From Pseudomonas sp. DTU12.3 (lineage in GTDB: Bacteria; Pseudomonadota; Gammaproteobacteria; Pseudomonadales; Pseudomonadaceae): a stretch of DNA of 64,000 nt. The position numbers and the translations under genes are program-made. Shown piece after piece: positions 17,126-26,395 of the stretch (positions within the stretch are counted from its first letter, which is position 1; every line of letters starts with the position of its first letter). The notes under the pieces are model-generated. The model saw only the letters and a list, made by a program, of their open reading frames with translations. It made no database searches and was not told the DNA's origin. The stretch is taken from the NCBI RefSeq assembly GCF_004124275.1, contig NZ_CP027218.1, positions 124,001 to 188,000 on the forward strand, written 5' to 3'.

Positions 17126-17572
17126 ATGAGTCAGATCGACATTCGCCAGGTCAGCGCCGCCGACCGCGCCGCATGGCTGCCGCTGTGGCAGGCTTACCTG
17201 GGTTTCTACAAGGGCGAACTGCCGGACGCCGTGACCGACAGCACCTGGCAGCGTTTTCTCGACCCGAGCGAGCCGACCCACGCGGCATTGGCCTGGGCCG
17301 ACGGCAAAGCGGTGGGCATGGTGCATTACATCTATCATCGCTCGAACTGGAGCATCGAAAACTCCTGCTACTTGCAGGATTTGCTGGTGGCTGAGCACAC
17401 CCGTGGCACCGGCGTCGGCCGCCTGCTGATCGAACACGTCTACGCCACGGCCAAGGCTGACGGCTGCTGCAAAGTGCACTGGCTGACCCACGAAACCAAC
17501 GCCACCGCGATCCAGCTCTACGAGCGCATCGCCGAGCGCCCGGGGTTCATCCAGTTTCGCAAAGCCATTTGA
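17126..17572 (+). CDS. GNAT-family N-acetyltransferase
   Basis: 148 residues, single GNAT domain. The acetyl-CoA loop is visible as RGTGVGRLLIEHV following LQDLLVAEHT, and the C-terminal part has NATAIQLYERI. It should transfer acetyl from acetyl-CoA to an amine; the substrate cannot be read from the sequence. AAGGAAATCACC before the ATG gives a good ribosome site. Second gene of the PaiB operon, so a polyamine or amino-acid-like amine is a possible substrate by analogy with PaiA. Confidence 0.92.
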   Translation: MSQIDIRQVSAADRAAWLPLWQAYLGFYKGELPDAVTDSTWQRFLDPSEPTHAALAWADGKAVGMVHYIYHRSNWSIENSCYLQDLLVAEHTRGTGVGRLLIEHVYATAKADGCCKVHWLTHETNATAIQLYERIAERPGFIQFRKAI

Positions 17573-17584
17573 GGAGACGCACGC

Positions 17585-18256
17585 ATGAGCATTTCACCGG
17601 CCGACTGGAAGGGCGTCCCCGCCCCCACCGCCACCCTGCTTGAAGGACGCTTCATCCGCCTGGAACGACTCGACCCGGCGCGTCACGGCGACGAACTGTT
17701 CGCCGCACTCGAAGGCCCCGGTGCCGATCCGAAACTCTGGGATTACTTGCCCTATGGCCCCTTCCCGGAACGCAACGTTTTCAACACTTGGCTCAACAAC
17801 CACGCGGCTGCCAGCGACCCGTATTTTTTCGCTGTCATCGACCGCGCCAGCGCTCAGGTGCAAGGCATCCTCAGCCTGATGTCGATCGTCCCGGCCCAAG
17901 GTCGCATCGAGATCGGCCACGTCACCTTCGGCGCGCCGATGCAGCGCTCGCCGAAAAGCACCGAGGCGGTTTACCTGCTGGCCAAGCATTCCTTCGACCT
18001 TGGCTACCGCCGCCTCGAATGGAAATGCAACAACGGCAACGCCCGCTCCAAATACGCCGCCGAGCGTTTGGGTTTCAGCTTCGAAGGCGTGTTCCGTCAG
18101 CACATGGTGGTCAAGGGGCAGAACCGCGACACCGCGTGGTACTCGATTCTGGATGGCGAGTGGCCGGCAATTGCGGCAGGGTTCAAGCAGTGGTTGTCCG
18201 ACGAAAATCAGACGCCCGACGGGCAGGTGAAAGGCTTGGTCGAATGCCGTTCCTGA
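17585..18256 (+). CDS. RimJ/RimL-type GNAT acetyltransferase
   Basis: 223 residues, larger GNAT of the RimL/YokL type: LEGRFIRLERLDPARHGDEL at the start, EIGHVTFGAPMQRSPKSTEA, then RRLEWKCNNGN.RSKYAAERLGF as the acetyl-CoA-binding half, and a C-terminal W-rich tail. It follows the smaller GNAT by 12 bases with GAGGAGACGCACGC as ribosome site and closes the operon. Substrate unknown; the family includes protein N-terminal and small-molecule acetyltransferases. Confidence 0.9.
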   Translation: MSISPADWKGVPAPTATLLEGRFIRLERLDPARHGDELFAALEGPGADPKLWDYLPYGPFPERNVFNTWLNNHAAASDPYFFAVIDRASAQVQGILSLMSIVPAQGRIEIGHVTFGAPMQRSPKSTEAVYLLAKHSFDLGYRRLEWKCNNGNARSKYAAERLGFSFEGVFRQHMVVKGQNRDTAWYSILDGEWPAIAAGFKQWLSDENQTPDGQVKGLVECRS

Positions 18257-18268
18257 TTATCTAAAAAG

Positions 18269-18366
18269 CAAAAGATCGTCCGAGCGCGGCCCGAGCCTTC
18301 GGCAGCTCCTACACGGGATTGACGTTCACCCTGTAGGAGCTGCCGCAGGCTGCTATTTTTTGATCT
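18269..18366. repeat. REP inverted pair, degenerate left arm
   Basis: Right arm CTGTAGGAGCTGCCGCAGGCTGC is standard; the left arm is expanded and altered (AAAAGATCGTCCGAGCGCGG... before CTTCGGCAGCTCCTAC). It sits between the convergent acetyltransferase and homocysteine methyltransferase genes. Confidence 0.85.
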
Positions 18367-18371
18367 GTTGT

Positions 18372-19286
18372 TCACCCCAGCTTTTGCGCAAGCATCGCAA
18401 TGTGTTCCGGCCCGATTCCGCAGCACCCGCCCAAATGGCTGGCACCGCGCTGCTGCCAATCAATCGCCCAGTGCAAGTAACCCGGCGGATCGAGGTCTTC
18501 GCGCAACGGATCGAGTCCGTCATTGGCGGTGGCCTCTTTGGGCTGCGGCGGAAATGCATTGGCGTAAGCGCCAATATGAATGTTCACCCCCAGACGCTCG
18601 AAGGTGTCACGCGCGGCATCAATCGCGGCACCGATCACTTCCGGCTGACTGCAATTGAACAGCAACGTCTCGACGCCCAACTCAGCCGCCACCGCAGCCG
18701 CTTCGGCGACAGGCTCACCGGAGCGCAAGCGCGGCACTTCATCGGTGTCTTCGTCCTTCAAGGTGAACGACAACCAGAACGGTTTGCCATCCTTCGGCAA
18801 CCCGGCGTGAATGGCTCGCGCCTCGATGATCGAACTCTGGGTTTCCGCCAGCCACAGATCAACGTGCGGTGCCAGGCCATTGACCAAGGGCGCCAGCAAC
18901 TCGGTCACTCGGTCGGCGTTGAACAGATCCGGACGATAGGAGCCGAACAGCGGTGGCAATGAGCCGGCCACCCGCACGGATTTCCCCGAGGCTTGCACCG
19001 CACGCTGCGCCAGCTCACCGGCCAATGCTGCCAGCGCCTGCCCCTCAGCGGTGAAACGCTCCTCACCAATATGGAACGGCACCACGGCATAACTGTTGGT
19101 GGTAATCACATTGGCGCCACTTGCGATATAAGCCGCGTGTACTGCCTCGACCGCTTGCGGTGCTTCGCTCAATGCCAGCGCCGACCACTCCGGCTGGCGA
19201 AAGGGCGCCCCGGCGCGCTGCAACTCACGGCCCATGCCGCCATCGAGAATAATCGTGCTGCCTGCGCCCATATGCTTTTCACTCAT
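18372..19286 (-). CDS. Homocysteine S-methyltransferase family protein
   Basis: 304 residues of the zinc-dependent homocysteine S-methyltransferase fold: ILDGGMGRELQ at the start, NVITTNSYAVVP, LLFNCSQPEVI (first zinc cysteine) and HLGGCCGIGPEHI (the other two). It likely methylates homocysteine to methionine from S-methylmethionine or another methyl sulfonium donor, as MmuM does, in the cytoplasm. An internal ATG five codons in (MGAGSTI) is equally plausible as start; neither has a strong ribosome site. It is divergent, 98 bases away, from an amino-acid ABC transporter pair, which may bring in the methyl donor; that link is inference. Confidence 0.88.
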   Translation of the reverse strand: MSEKHMGAGSTIILDGGMGRELQRAGAPFRQPEWSALALSEAPQAVEAVHAAYIASGANVITTNSYAVVPFHIGEERFTAEGQALAALAGELAQRAVQASGKSVRVAGSLPPLFGSYRPDLFNADRVTELLAPLVNGLAPHVDLWLAETQSSIIEARAIHAGLPKDGKPFWLSFTLKDEDTDEVPRLRSGEPVAEAAAVAAELGVETLLFNCSQPEVIGAAIDAARDTFERLGVNIHIGAYANAFPPQPKEATANDGLDPLREDLDPPGYLHWAIDWQQRGASHLGGCCGIGPEHIAMLAQKLG

Positions 19287-19384
19287 ATGCTTATGAAAAT
19301 AACTGACTATCAGAGTCGTTCTTATAACTATTTAATACGCACCATTCCGTTAAAAACAACCTCTTTTTTACCCAGGGATCGACT

Positions 19385-20206
19385 GTGAAATTTCAACCGC
19401 TACTGGCCCTGGGCCTGACGATTCTGGCCGCCTCCACGCAAGCCTTTGGTGGCACGACGCTGGACCGTATCGAGCAAAAAAAAGAACTGGTCGGCGTGCT
19501 GATGGAAAGCTATCCACCGTTCTCGTTTCTCAATGACCAGAACCAGCTCGATGGCTTCGACGTGGATGTCGCCAAAGCCGTGGCGGACAAGTTAGGCGTC
19601 AAGTTGCGACTGGAAACGCCGTCCTGGGACGTCATTGCGGCCGGCCGCTGGAGCGGGCGCTACGACATCTGCATCTGCTCGATGACGCCGAGCAAGGCCC
19701 GCGCCGAGGTGTTCGATTTCCCGGTCGAGTACTACGCTTCGCCGGCAGTTATCGTCGTCAACGCCAAGGATGAGCGGATCCACGACGCCAAGGATCTGAG
19801 CGGCAAAAAAGTCGGCCTCACCAGCGCGTCCAGTTACGAAAGCTATCTGAACAAGAACCTGGTCATCGAAGGCGCCGAAGACACGCAGTTGCAGTACCCG
19901 TTCGACGATGTGCAGATCGCGCCGTACGACACCGACAACGTCGCCTTCCAGGACTTGGGCCTGGGCGCCGGCGTGCGCCTGGATGCAATCCTCACCAACC
20001 TCGTCACCGCGCAGCCACGCCTGAACCAAGACAAGCGCTTCAAACTGGCGGGGCCGGCGCTGTATTCGGAGCCGAATTCGGTGGCCATCGAAAAGGGTGA
20101 TGCGCAATGGGACGCCAAGGTGCGTGAAGTCTTTGCGCAACTGAAACAGGACGGCACCCTGAGCCAGCTGTCGCAGAAATGGATCGGCGCTGATATCAGC
20201 CAATGA
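19385..20206 (+). CDS. Amino-acid ABC transporter substrate-binding protein (family 3)
   Basis: 273 residues with a GTG start (AGGGA 7-8 bases upstream) and a signal peptide ending near QAFG. The mature part has the family-3 pattern: LVGVLMESYPPFSFL, LDGFDVDVAKAVADKLG, SMTPSKARAEVFDFP and LSGKKVGLTSASSYESYL. It should bind a polar or sulfur amino acid in the periplasm. Its stop overlaps the start of the permease gene (ATGA). Neighbouring homocysteine methyltransferase hints at S-methylmethionine or methionine as cargo. Confidence 0.92.
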   Translation: MKFQPLLALGLTILAASTQAFGGTTLDRIEQKKELVGVLMESYPPFSFLNDQNQLDGFDVDVAKAVADKLGVKLRLETPSWDVIAAGRWSGRYDICICSMTPSKARAEVFDFPVEYYASPAVIVVNAKDERIHDAKDLSGKKVGLTSASSYESYLNKNLVIEGAEDTQLQYPFDDVQIAPYDTDNVAFQDLGLGAGVRLDAILTNLVTAQPRLNQDKRFKLAGPALYSEPNSVAIEKGDAQWDAKVREVFAQLKQDGTLSQLSQKWIGADISQ

Positions 20207-21039
20207 CTTCTTTCCCGACACCTCCACAGCCACCGCAACCGGTGGCTGAATCACGCCTGCAACGCTTGTTCGGTTTTCGTACGCGGCTGTACCTGACCTG
20301 GACAGCGTTGGTCAGCCTGTTCGCCGGGTTCTTCCTGAGCTTCGACCTGAAGTTCTCGATCATCCTCGACAAACTGCCCAATCTGGTCGGTCTGCATCTG
20401 GCGCCCAATGGCTTTTTGCAGGGTGCGGCGCTCACGCTTTTCCTCTGTGTGTGCTCGATTGTCGCCTCGTCCCTGCTGGGCTTCATCACGGCATTGGCGC
20501 GCCTGTCGAAAAGCGCGGTAGCGTTCGGCATTGCCAGTTTTTACACCTCGTTCTTTCGCGGCACGCCACTGCTCATCCAGATCCTGCTGATCTACCTGGG
20601 TTTGCCGCAATTGGGCATCGTGCCCGGCGCCATCGTCGCCGGCATAATCGCCTTGTCATTGAACTACGGCGCCTATCTCAGCGAGATCTTCCGCGCCGGC
20701 ATCCTCGGGGTCGACTACGGCCAACGCGAAGCATCGCTGGCATTGGGGATGCGCGAGACGGTGATTTTCTGGCGCATCACCTTGCCGCAAGCCATGCGCA
20801 CGATCATCCCGCCCACCACCAACCAGTTCATCTCGATGCTCAAGGACTCGTCGCTGATTTCGGTGATGGGCGTATGGGAAGTGATGTTTCTCGCGCAGTC
20901 ATACGGGCGCTCAAGCTACCGCTACATCGAAATGCTGACGACGGCGGCGATCATTTACTGGCTGATGTCGATTGGACTGGAATTGATTCAGGCGCGCTTG
21001 GAGCGGCATTACGGCAAGGCTTACGTGCGACGGAGCTAG
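20203..21039 (+). CDS. Amino-acid ABC transporter permease (HisM/GlnP type)
   Basis: 278 residues with about five membrane segments and the ATPase-contact EAA loop EIFRAGILGVDYGQREASLALGM near residues 160-182. Preceded by a proline-rich N-terminal tail. It should form a homodimeric or shared inner-membrane channel for the binding protein encoded just upstream. No ATP-binding subunit follows: the next gene is on the other strand, so the system must borrow an ATPase. Confidence 0.93.
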   Translation: MTSFPTPPQPPQPVAESRLQRLFGFRTRLYLTWTALVSLFAGFFLSFDLKFSIILDKLPNLVGLHLAPNGFLQGAALTLFLCVCSIVASSLLGFITALARLSKSAVAFGIASFYTSFFRGTPLLIQILLIYLGLPQLGIVPGAIVAGIIALSLNYGAYLSEIFRAGILGVDYGQREASLALGMRETVIFWRITLPQAMRTIIPPTTNQFISMLKDSSLISVMGVWEVMFLAQSYGRSSYRYIEMLTTAAIIYWLMSIGLELIQARLERHYGKAYVRRS

Positions 21040-21071
21040 GGCGATTGGCACATTGCGGGCTGCGTCGGGTT

Positions 21072-21350
21072 TTATTGGGCCTCTCGGCGTACCCGTACAA
21101 CGCCCATTTTCAGGCCAAACAATCGGAATATTGAGTCCAACGACCTCAACGTCTGATTACCCTCAGCGTGCTCTATGTGTATCAACGTGCGGACCGAAAT
21201 TTTGCACATCTTAGCGAATTGGATTTGATGCAGCCCTGTCACCTCAACTCGTAAACGGCGGACGGCTTCGCTGATTTCCAATGTCCCGTCGGCCAGCGCC
21301 TCTTGAATGCTTTCGATGAGCGCCATGCGTTCGAGAACTGTCATTACCAT
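21072..21350 (-). CDS. Small XRE-type helix-turn-helix regulator
   Basis: 92 residues from the ATG at 21350, which has GGAGAGGA just upstream; a TTG four codons earlier is less likely. Residues ~40-80 give a Cro/C1-type helix-turn-helix (QIQFAKMCKISVRTLIHIEHAEGN...LRSLDSIFRLFGLKMGVV), resembling HipB-like antitoxins. No partner toxin gene is next to it: downstream it runs into the permease gene end. It may be a solitary antitoxin remnant or a free-standing regulator. Confidence 0.8.
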   Translation of the reverse strand: MVMTVLERMALIESIQEALADGTLEISEAVRRLRVEVTGLHQIQFAKMCKISVRTLIHIEHAEGNQTLRSLDSIFRLFGLKMGVVRVRREAQ

Positions 21351-21613
21351 TTTCCTCTCCAATCTTCGAGCGCCGCATAAGGCTCAATAAACATTAATGG
21401 CGCGGGGATTCATTGATGTGAGTGCTTCGGCGTTTGAATCAAAACTTACTGCACCTAATGAGAGGAGCGGGCAAAAAAACTGCAACAAAATGCAGAAATT
21501 AATATATTTCAGCGCTGAAGATGCAAAACAATGCAGATCCGCCATCGACATCATTCTGTAAAAACCCTTCGCTATACAGGTTGGCCCGCTTATAACAAGA
21601 AGGCCGTCCACTC

Positions 21614-24571
21614 ATGCCGTTCCCGCCCCAGCGTCTGTCCCTTGCCATTGCCCTGTTGATCACCGCCACGACAGCCCACGGCAAAACCGTGCAGATCGAC
21701 ACCGCCACCACTGCAGCGCAAACGCTGGGTGGCAGCGACACGCTGACGATGTCGGCGCCGGGCAGCATCACCAACAGCGGCAAGGCCGTGAGTCTGAAAG
21801 ACAGTACCAGCGGGGCCGGTGTAGTGATCAATAACGCCGGCAAAATCATTTCCAGCGGTGGTCGGGCCATCGATAGCAGCGGCGACCTGAGCAAGGCGCG
21901 CAACTACACGATCTACAACCGCAGCGGCGGGCAGATTCTCGGCGCCAACGACGCCTTGCGCATCGACAGCAACTTCGTCAGCGGCAGCCTGTTGATCGAC
22001 AACAGCGGCGTGATTCGCTCAACCACCGGCCAAGGTCTGGATCTGGATGCGCTGCGCAGCGACGGGGTGAAAACCACTATTATCAACCGCGCCGGCGGCC
22101 TGATTCGCGGCGACGCCAGCGACGGCATGAAGACCGGTGCCAACGCGGCCATTACCAACTACGGCGAGATTTCCACCGGCGATTCGCACAATGCCGACGA
22201 GAAGTTCGACGGCATCGACATTGATTCCGCAAGCGGTGTCAGCGTGACCAACTACGGGGTGATTTCCGGCGGCCGGCATGGCATCACTACCGACCTTGGC
22301 GCGACGCTAATCAACTACGGGCAGGTCACCGGCCGCAATGGTTCCGGGTTCGGTTCCGACGGCGATGGCACGGTGATCAACCACGGCACCATCACTGGCG
22401 CTTACTCAGGCTTGCAAGCGAACGGTGACGGCGACGGCGTGGACATCGACAAGATCGCCCACATAGAAAACTACGGCACCATTCAGGGTATCGGTGCCGG
22501 CGGTGTGGACAAGGGCGGTTTCGCCAATGGCAGCGAAGGTATCGCGCTGGGTGGCGGTTACATCCTCAACGCCAGCAACGCGTTGATCAGCGGTGCCGAC
22601 AGCGCCATTCTGGTAGACGATGGCAGCGGCGGCTCGGGGCTGGCGGCGACCACCCTGGAGAACTTCGGCACCATTCAAGGCCTCAACGGTTTCGGCGTGA
22701 AACTGGTCGGCGAGTTCGCCGACAGCGTGATCAACGGCGGCACCATCAGCGGCAGCAACGGCCTGGCGCTGGACCTGGGCGGCGGCAACGACAATCTGAC
22801 CTTGCGCAATGGCAGCCGCTTCATCGGCGTGGTCGATGGCGGCAGCGGTTACGACCGCGTGGTGATGGACGATGTGGCCGGCGGCAGCTTCGGCGCCAGT
22901 CGCAACTTCGAATGGCTGGAAGTCAGGCAAGGTGCGTGGACACTCACCGGCAGCGGTGATTTCAGCGACGGCGGCGCCGTGCGCAATGGCGCAACGCTGA
23001 TCAACCAGGGCGGCATCGCCGGCAGCCTGACCGTCGACGCGGGCGGCGTGTATGCCGGTGGCGGTTCAGTGGGCAGCCTCAACGTCAACGGCACCTTGCG
23101 CACCGATACCGGCCTTGGCCGCGCGACCATCATTCACGACTTGAACATGTGCAGCTCGTCCACGCTCGCCTACGGCGTCAATGCCGATGGCAGCAGCGCG
23201 CCGCTGCAGGTCGGCGGCATCGCCAATCTGAACGGTGCGACCCTCGCGGTGAATCCCGGCGCCGGTACTTATTCGTGGCAGAGCCAATACACCGTGTTGC
23301 AGGCCGCGCAGGTCAACGGCACGTTCGGCAAGGTCACCAGCGATTACGCGTTTCTCACGCCGACGCTTGCCTACACACCAACCCAGGTCGATCTCACGTA
23401 CACCCGCAACGACGTCGCCTTCAATCAATTCGCGGCGACCGGAAACGGCAGCAACGCCGCCAACAGCCTCGCCTCAATGGGCAAGAACAATGCGCTGTAT
23501 AACGCCTTGCTCAACACCAGCCAAAGCACGGCCGGCGCGGCGATCGAGCAACTGGCCGGCGCCAGCAACGCCAACCTGACCAGCGCCACCCTTGGCGCCA
23601 GCAGCCAGGTCGGCAGCAGCATGCTGTCGGCGATGCAGCAGATGGGCGGCAGCCCGGGCTTGATGGTCGGTCTCGATCAACGCGACACGCCGGTACTGGC
23701 GGCCAATGCTGTACCAGCCGAGGCGCGCAACCTGAATGATCCGAATGCTCGCGGTCGGGTCTGGCTGCAAGCCATTGGCGGTTACGGCAAGCTCGACGGC
23801 GAACACGGCAGCAGTGGTCTGGAACAACGCACCAAGGGCAGCGTGCTGGGCACCGACTGGTCGCTGAATCAGGCGTGGCGCGTTGGCGTACTCGGTGGTT
23901 ATTCGAAAACCGATCTGGATGCCAGCGGTGTCGATGGCAACGTCGAGAGCTGGCACGCCGGCGTCTACGCGCTGCATCAAAATGGCCCGATCTCCCTGCG
24001 CCTCGGCGCGGCTTACAGCGGCCATCAGGGTGAAAGCAAACGCAGCATCGCCTTCAACGGCTTCAGTGATCGGCCCAAAGGTGACTACGACGCCGACAGC
24101 CAGCAAGCCTTCGCCGAACTCGGTTATGGCATGGGCAGCGGCCGCCTCAGCGCCGAGCCGTTTGCCAGCGTCGGTTATCAGCGCTACCACCGCGACAGCT
24201 ATCAGGAAAAAGGCGGCGCCGCGGCTCTGCAGGTCGACAGCCAGACTCAGGATAACTTCAGCAGCACTTTCGGCTTGCGCTTGGCGCACCTGAGCAGCCT
24301 GGACAACGGCATGAGCGTGACACCGCGCATGACCGCCGGCTGGAAACACACTTATGGCGACGTCGGCAGCTCGACACGCCAGGCGTTTGTCACGGGTGGC
24401 ACGGCGTTCAGTGTCGACGGCAGTTCACTGGATCGTGACAGCCTGGTGCTGGAAGCCGGGCTGGACGTAGGCATCTCTGCGCGACAGACCCTGGGCGTGG
24501 GCTACAGCGGCGAAATTGGCAGCAACAGCCGCAATCACGGATTGATCGGGCAATGGCAGATGAGTTTTTGA
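21614..24571 (+). CDS. Type V autotransporter with beta-helix passenger
   Basis: 985 residues. A signal peptide (to about residue 24) is followed by a passenger of ~650 residues made of repeated beta-helix turns: NYGEISTG, NYGVISGG, NYGQVTG, NHGTITG, NYGTIQG and NFGTIQG occur at intervals of 20-40 residues. From about residue 715 the protein becomes an autotransporter beta-barrel (RVWLQAIGGYGKLDG..., alternating aromatic strands) ending in the outer-membrane C-terminal signature QWQMSF. It is expected to be exported through the inner membrane and displayed on the surface; adhesion is typical for such passengers but not shown. AAGAAGG stands 10 bases before the ATG. It belongs to the same subfamily as the next gene. 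Confidence 0.93.
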   Translation: MPFPPQRLSLAIALLITATTAHGKTVQIDTATTAAQTLGGSDTLTMSAPGSITNSGKAVSLKDSTSGAGVVINNAGKIISSGGRAIDSSGDLSKARNYTIYNRSGGQILGANDALRIDSNFVSGSLLIDNSGVIRSTTGQGLDLDALRSDGVKTTIINRAGGLIRGDASDGMKTGANAAITNYGEISTGDSHNADEKFDGIDIDSASGVSVTNYGVISGGRHGITTDLGATLINYGQVTGRNGSGFGSDGDGTVINHGTITGAYSGLQANGDGDGVDIDKIAHIENYGTIQGIGAGGVDKGGFANGSEGIALGGGYILNASNALISGADSAILVDDGSGGSGLAATTLENFGTIQGLNGFGVKLVGEFADSVINGGTISGSNGLALDLGGGNDNLTLRNGSRFIGVVDGGSGYDRVVMDDVAGGSFGASRNFEWLEVRQGAWTLTGSGDFSDGGAVRNGATLINQGGIAGSLTVDAGGVYAGGGSVGSLNVNGTLRTDTGLGRATIIHDLNMCSSSTLAYGVNADGSSAPLQVGGIANLNGATLAVNPGAGTYSWQSQYTVLQAAQVNGTFGKVTSDYAFLTPTLAYTPTQVDLTYTRNDVAFNQFAATGNGSNAANSLASMGKNNALYNALLNTSQSTAGAAIEQLAGASNANLTSATLGASSQVGSSMLSAMQQMGGSPGLMVGLDQRDTPVLAANAVPAEARNLNDPNARGRVWLQAIGGYGKLDGEHGSSGLEQRTKGSVLGTDWSLNQAWRVGVLGGYSKTDLDASGVDGNVESWHAGVYALHQNGPISLRLGAAYSGHQGESKRSIAFNGFSDRPKGDYDADSQQAFAELGYGMGSGRLSAEPFASVGYQRYHRDSYQEKGGAAALQVDSQTQDNFSSTFGLRLAHLSSLDNGMSVTPRMTAGWKHTYGDVGSSTRQAFVTGGTAFSVDGSSLDRDSLVLEAGLDVGISARQTLGVGYSGEIGSNSRNHGLIGQWQMSF

Positions 24572-24770
24572 GGATTGAACAGTTGGCGTGGTCTGGATCG
24601 GTTGTAGGAAAAGGCGACGCCGACATCAATTAAAAGCATCCACTGTGGATCTGGTGGGAGATTTCCACAGAACGATCCGACATCGCCTGCAATGCTCAGG
24701 GAAGCGGCCGACATCGGATTTTTTGCCAAGCTCATAGAGTCGAGTCTTCTGTCTAAAGAGGCTCGACTCG

Positions 24771-26216
24771 ATGCTCGCTCAACCTACATTTCGCCCTCAC
24801 CATCTTGCATTGGCGCTTGCGCTGACCGTGGGATGGACCGAAGTCTCCCGCGCCCAACAGCCCGACATACAGGTCGTCGAGAACGCTGTTGAAGACCAGC
24901 CCAAAAAGCCTCGTAAAAAAACACCCAAACCTCCTGCCGAATCGTCGCCGCTGGAAGAGGTAATCGACCAGGGCAAAACCCACGCCGCTCCTCAATCGCC
25001 TGGTAATCCTGCGCCGGACCGGGCGTCGCGCACAGAAACACCAATCAGCGAGAACGCGCAGAAACTCGCCGACAGCATTGAGGAAAAGCGCGCTGCACCA
25101 CTAACACCTCAACAACCTCAGAAACCCGAGACAGCCGCTGCACTGACGAAAACGGTACCTCCTGCAGCACCCGCAAACTCCGCGATCACGGCTCTGCTCG
25201 ACAGCAACCACGCAACGCCGGCTGTGGCGCTCGAACAACTCGCGGCCGGCAGCAACGCCAACCTCGCCAAAGCCACATTGAGCAGCGTTACACCGGTGAG
25301 CAGCAGCATGCTCTCGGCCATGCGCAAACTGGATAATCGCCCGGAGGCACGGTACGGCGCCGGCAACTCGCCTCGTAGCGCCTCATCTGCTGCAGACTCC
25401 GGACGCGTATGGATTCAGGCGCTGGGCCAGGACGGCAAGGTCGATCGCGACACAGACAGCGCACTCACGCACGCCACTCAAGGAGTGGTCATGGGCGCGG
25501 ACTGGCGTATCAATGAGCAATGGCATGTCGGTCTGGTCGGCGCGAAATCACAAACGCAATTCGACGCCCGGCAATACGACGGCGACCTCGACAGCTGGCA
25601 TCTCGGCGTTTATGCCGTGCGCCAGGATGGACCGTTGGCGCTGCGCCTCGGCGCTACCTATGCCAGCCATGACGGCGAGAGCAAACGGCGCGTGGCATTC
25701 AACGGTTTCAGTGATCGACTCAAGGGCCATTACGACGCCAACACCCAACAAGCCTTCGCCGAACTGGGGCTCAACCTGGGGCGCAACAACGTCGTGTTCG
25801 AACCGTTCGCCGGCCTCGGCTACCAACGTTATCAACGCGACAGCCATACCGAAAAAGGTGGCGATGCCGCACTGAAAATCTTCGGTCAAACCCGTGACAA
25901 CCTCAGCAGCACCTTGGGCTTTCGCACGGCGAAAATCGGCAGACTGGATAACGGCATGAGTCTGACCCCGCGATTCAGTGCCGGCTGGAAACACACCTTT
26001 GGCGAGATTGAAAACGACACCCGTCAGCAACTGGTAAAAGGTGGCAAACGCTTTGACATCGCCGGCGCTGCCCTGGATCGAAACAGCCTGTCGGTGGACG
26101 CCGGCCTCGACCTCGGGCTATCAGCAAATCATACGATAGGCGTTGGTCTCACTGGCGAGATGGGCACTGAAAGCCGAACTCACGGCCTGACAGGCCAATG
26201 GCGCATGGCGTTCTAA
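24771..26216 (+). CDS. Autotransporter barrel protein with a short, replaced passenger
   Basis: 481 residues. The C-terminal ~270 residues are clearly paralogous to the barrel of the upstream autotransporter (shared GESKR..AFNGFSDR.KG, QQAFAELG, GYQRY.RDS, LDNGMS.TPR, and the QWRMAF end), as is the linker SNANL..ATL....SSMLSAM. Instead of a beta-helix there are only ~110 residues after the signal peptide, rich in Pro, Lys and Glu (KKPRKKTPKPPAESSP), predicted disordered. AAAGAGG precedes the ATG. It probably inserts in the outer membrane; the short arm may span the periplasm or reach the surface. The 199 bases between the two genes show no terminator. Confidence 0.88.
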   Translation: MLAQPTFRPHHLALALALTVGWTEVSRAQQPDIQVVENAVEDQPKKPRKKTPKPPAESSPLEEVIDQGKTHAAPQSPGNPAPDRASRTETPISENAQKLADSIEEKRAAPLTPQQPQKPETAAALTKTVPPAAPANSAITALLDSNHATPAVALEQLAAGSNANLAKATLSSVTPVSSSMLSAMRKLDNRPEARYGAGNSPRSASSAADSGRVWIQALGQDGKVDRDTDSALTHATQGVVMGADWRINEQWHVGLVGAKSQTQFDARQYDGDLDSWHLGVYAVRQDGPLALRLGATYASHDGESKRRVAFNGFSDRLKGHYDANTQQAFAELGLNLGRNNVVFEPFAGLGYQRYQRDSHTEKGGDAALKIFGQTRDNLSSTLGFRTAKIGRLDNGMSLTPRFSAGWKHTFGEIENDTRQQLVKGGKRFDIAGAALDRNSLSVDAGLDLGLSANHTIGVGLTGEMGTESRTHGLTGQWRMAF

Positions 26217-26230
26217 CCAACCCAATCCCT

Positions 26231-26320
26231 GTAGGAGCTGCCGCAGGCTGCGATCTTTTGATCTTGTTTTGGATTAATAAAAACCAAGATCAAAAGATCG
26301 CAGCCTGCGGCAGCTCCTAC
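26231..26320. repeat. REP inverted pair, tail-to-tail
   Basis: GTAGGAGCTGCCGCAGGCTGCGATCTTTTGATC-type unit followed after ~17 AT-rich bases by its complement, giving a near-perfect long inverted repeat between convergent genes. Confidence 0.93.
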
Positions 26321-26337
26321 AGGGTAAAAAACACAGT

Positions 26338-26363
26338 AAAAAAAGGGGAGCACATGCCCCCCC
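26338..26363 (-). terminator. Rho-independent terminator of the pyruvate carboxylase operon
   Basis: Read on the minus strand: GGGG-(G)-GCA-TG-TGC-(T)-CCCC stem followed by a run of seven T, 32 bases after the oadA-like stop codon. Confidence 0.8.
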
Positions 26364-26395
26364 GAGGTTTAAAGCGTTGGATCGCGGCCGTTATC

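Noticed and set aside
20451..21134. 227-codon frame overlapping the ABC permease gene
   Set aside because: Out-of-frame shadow; the permease frame has membrane helices and the EAA loop.
21614..24571. Repeated NYG.I.G units read as a DNA repeat array or CRISPR-like element
   Set aside because: The units are protein beta-helix turns with varied spacing and codons, not DNA repeats with spacers.
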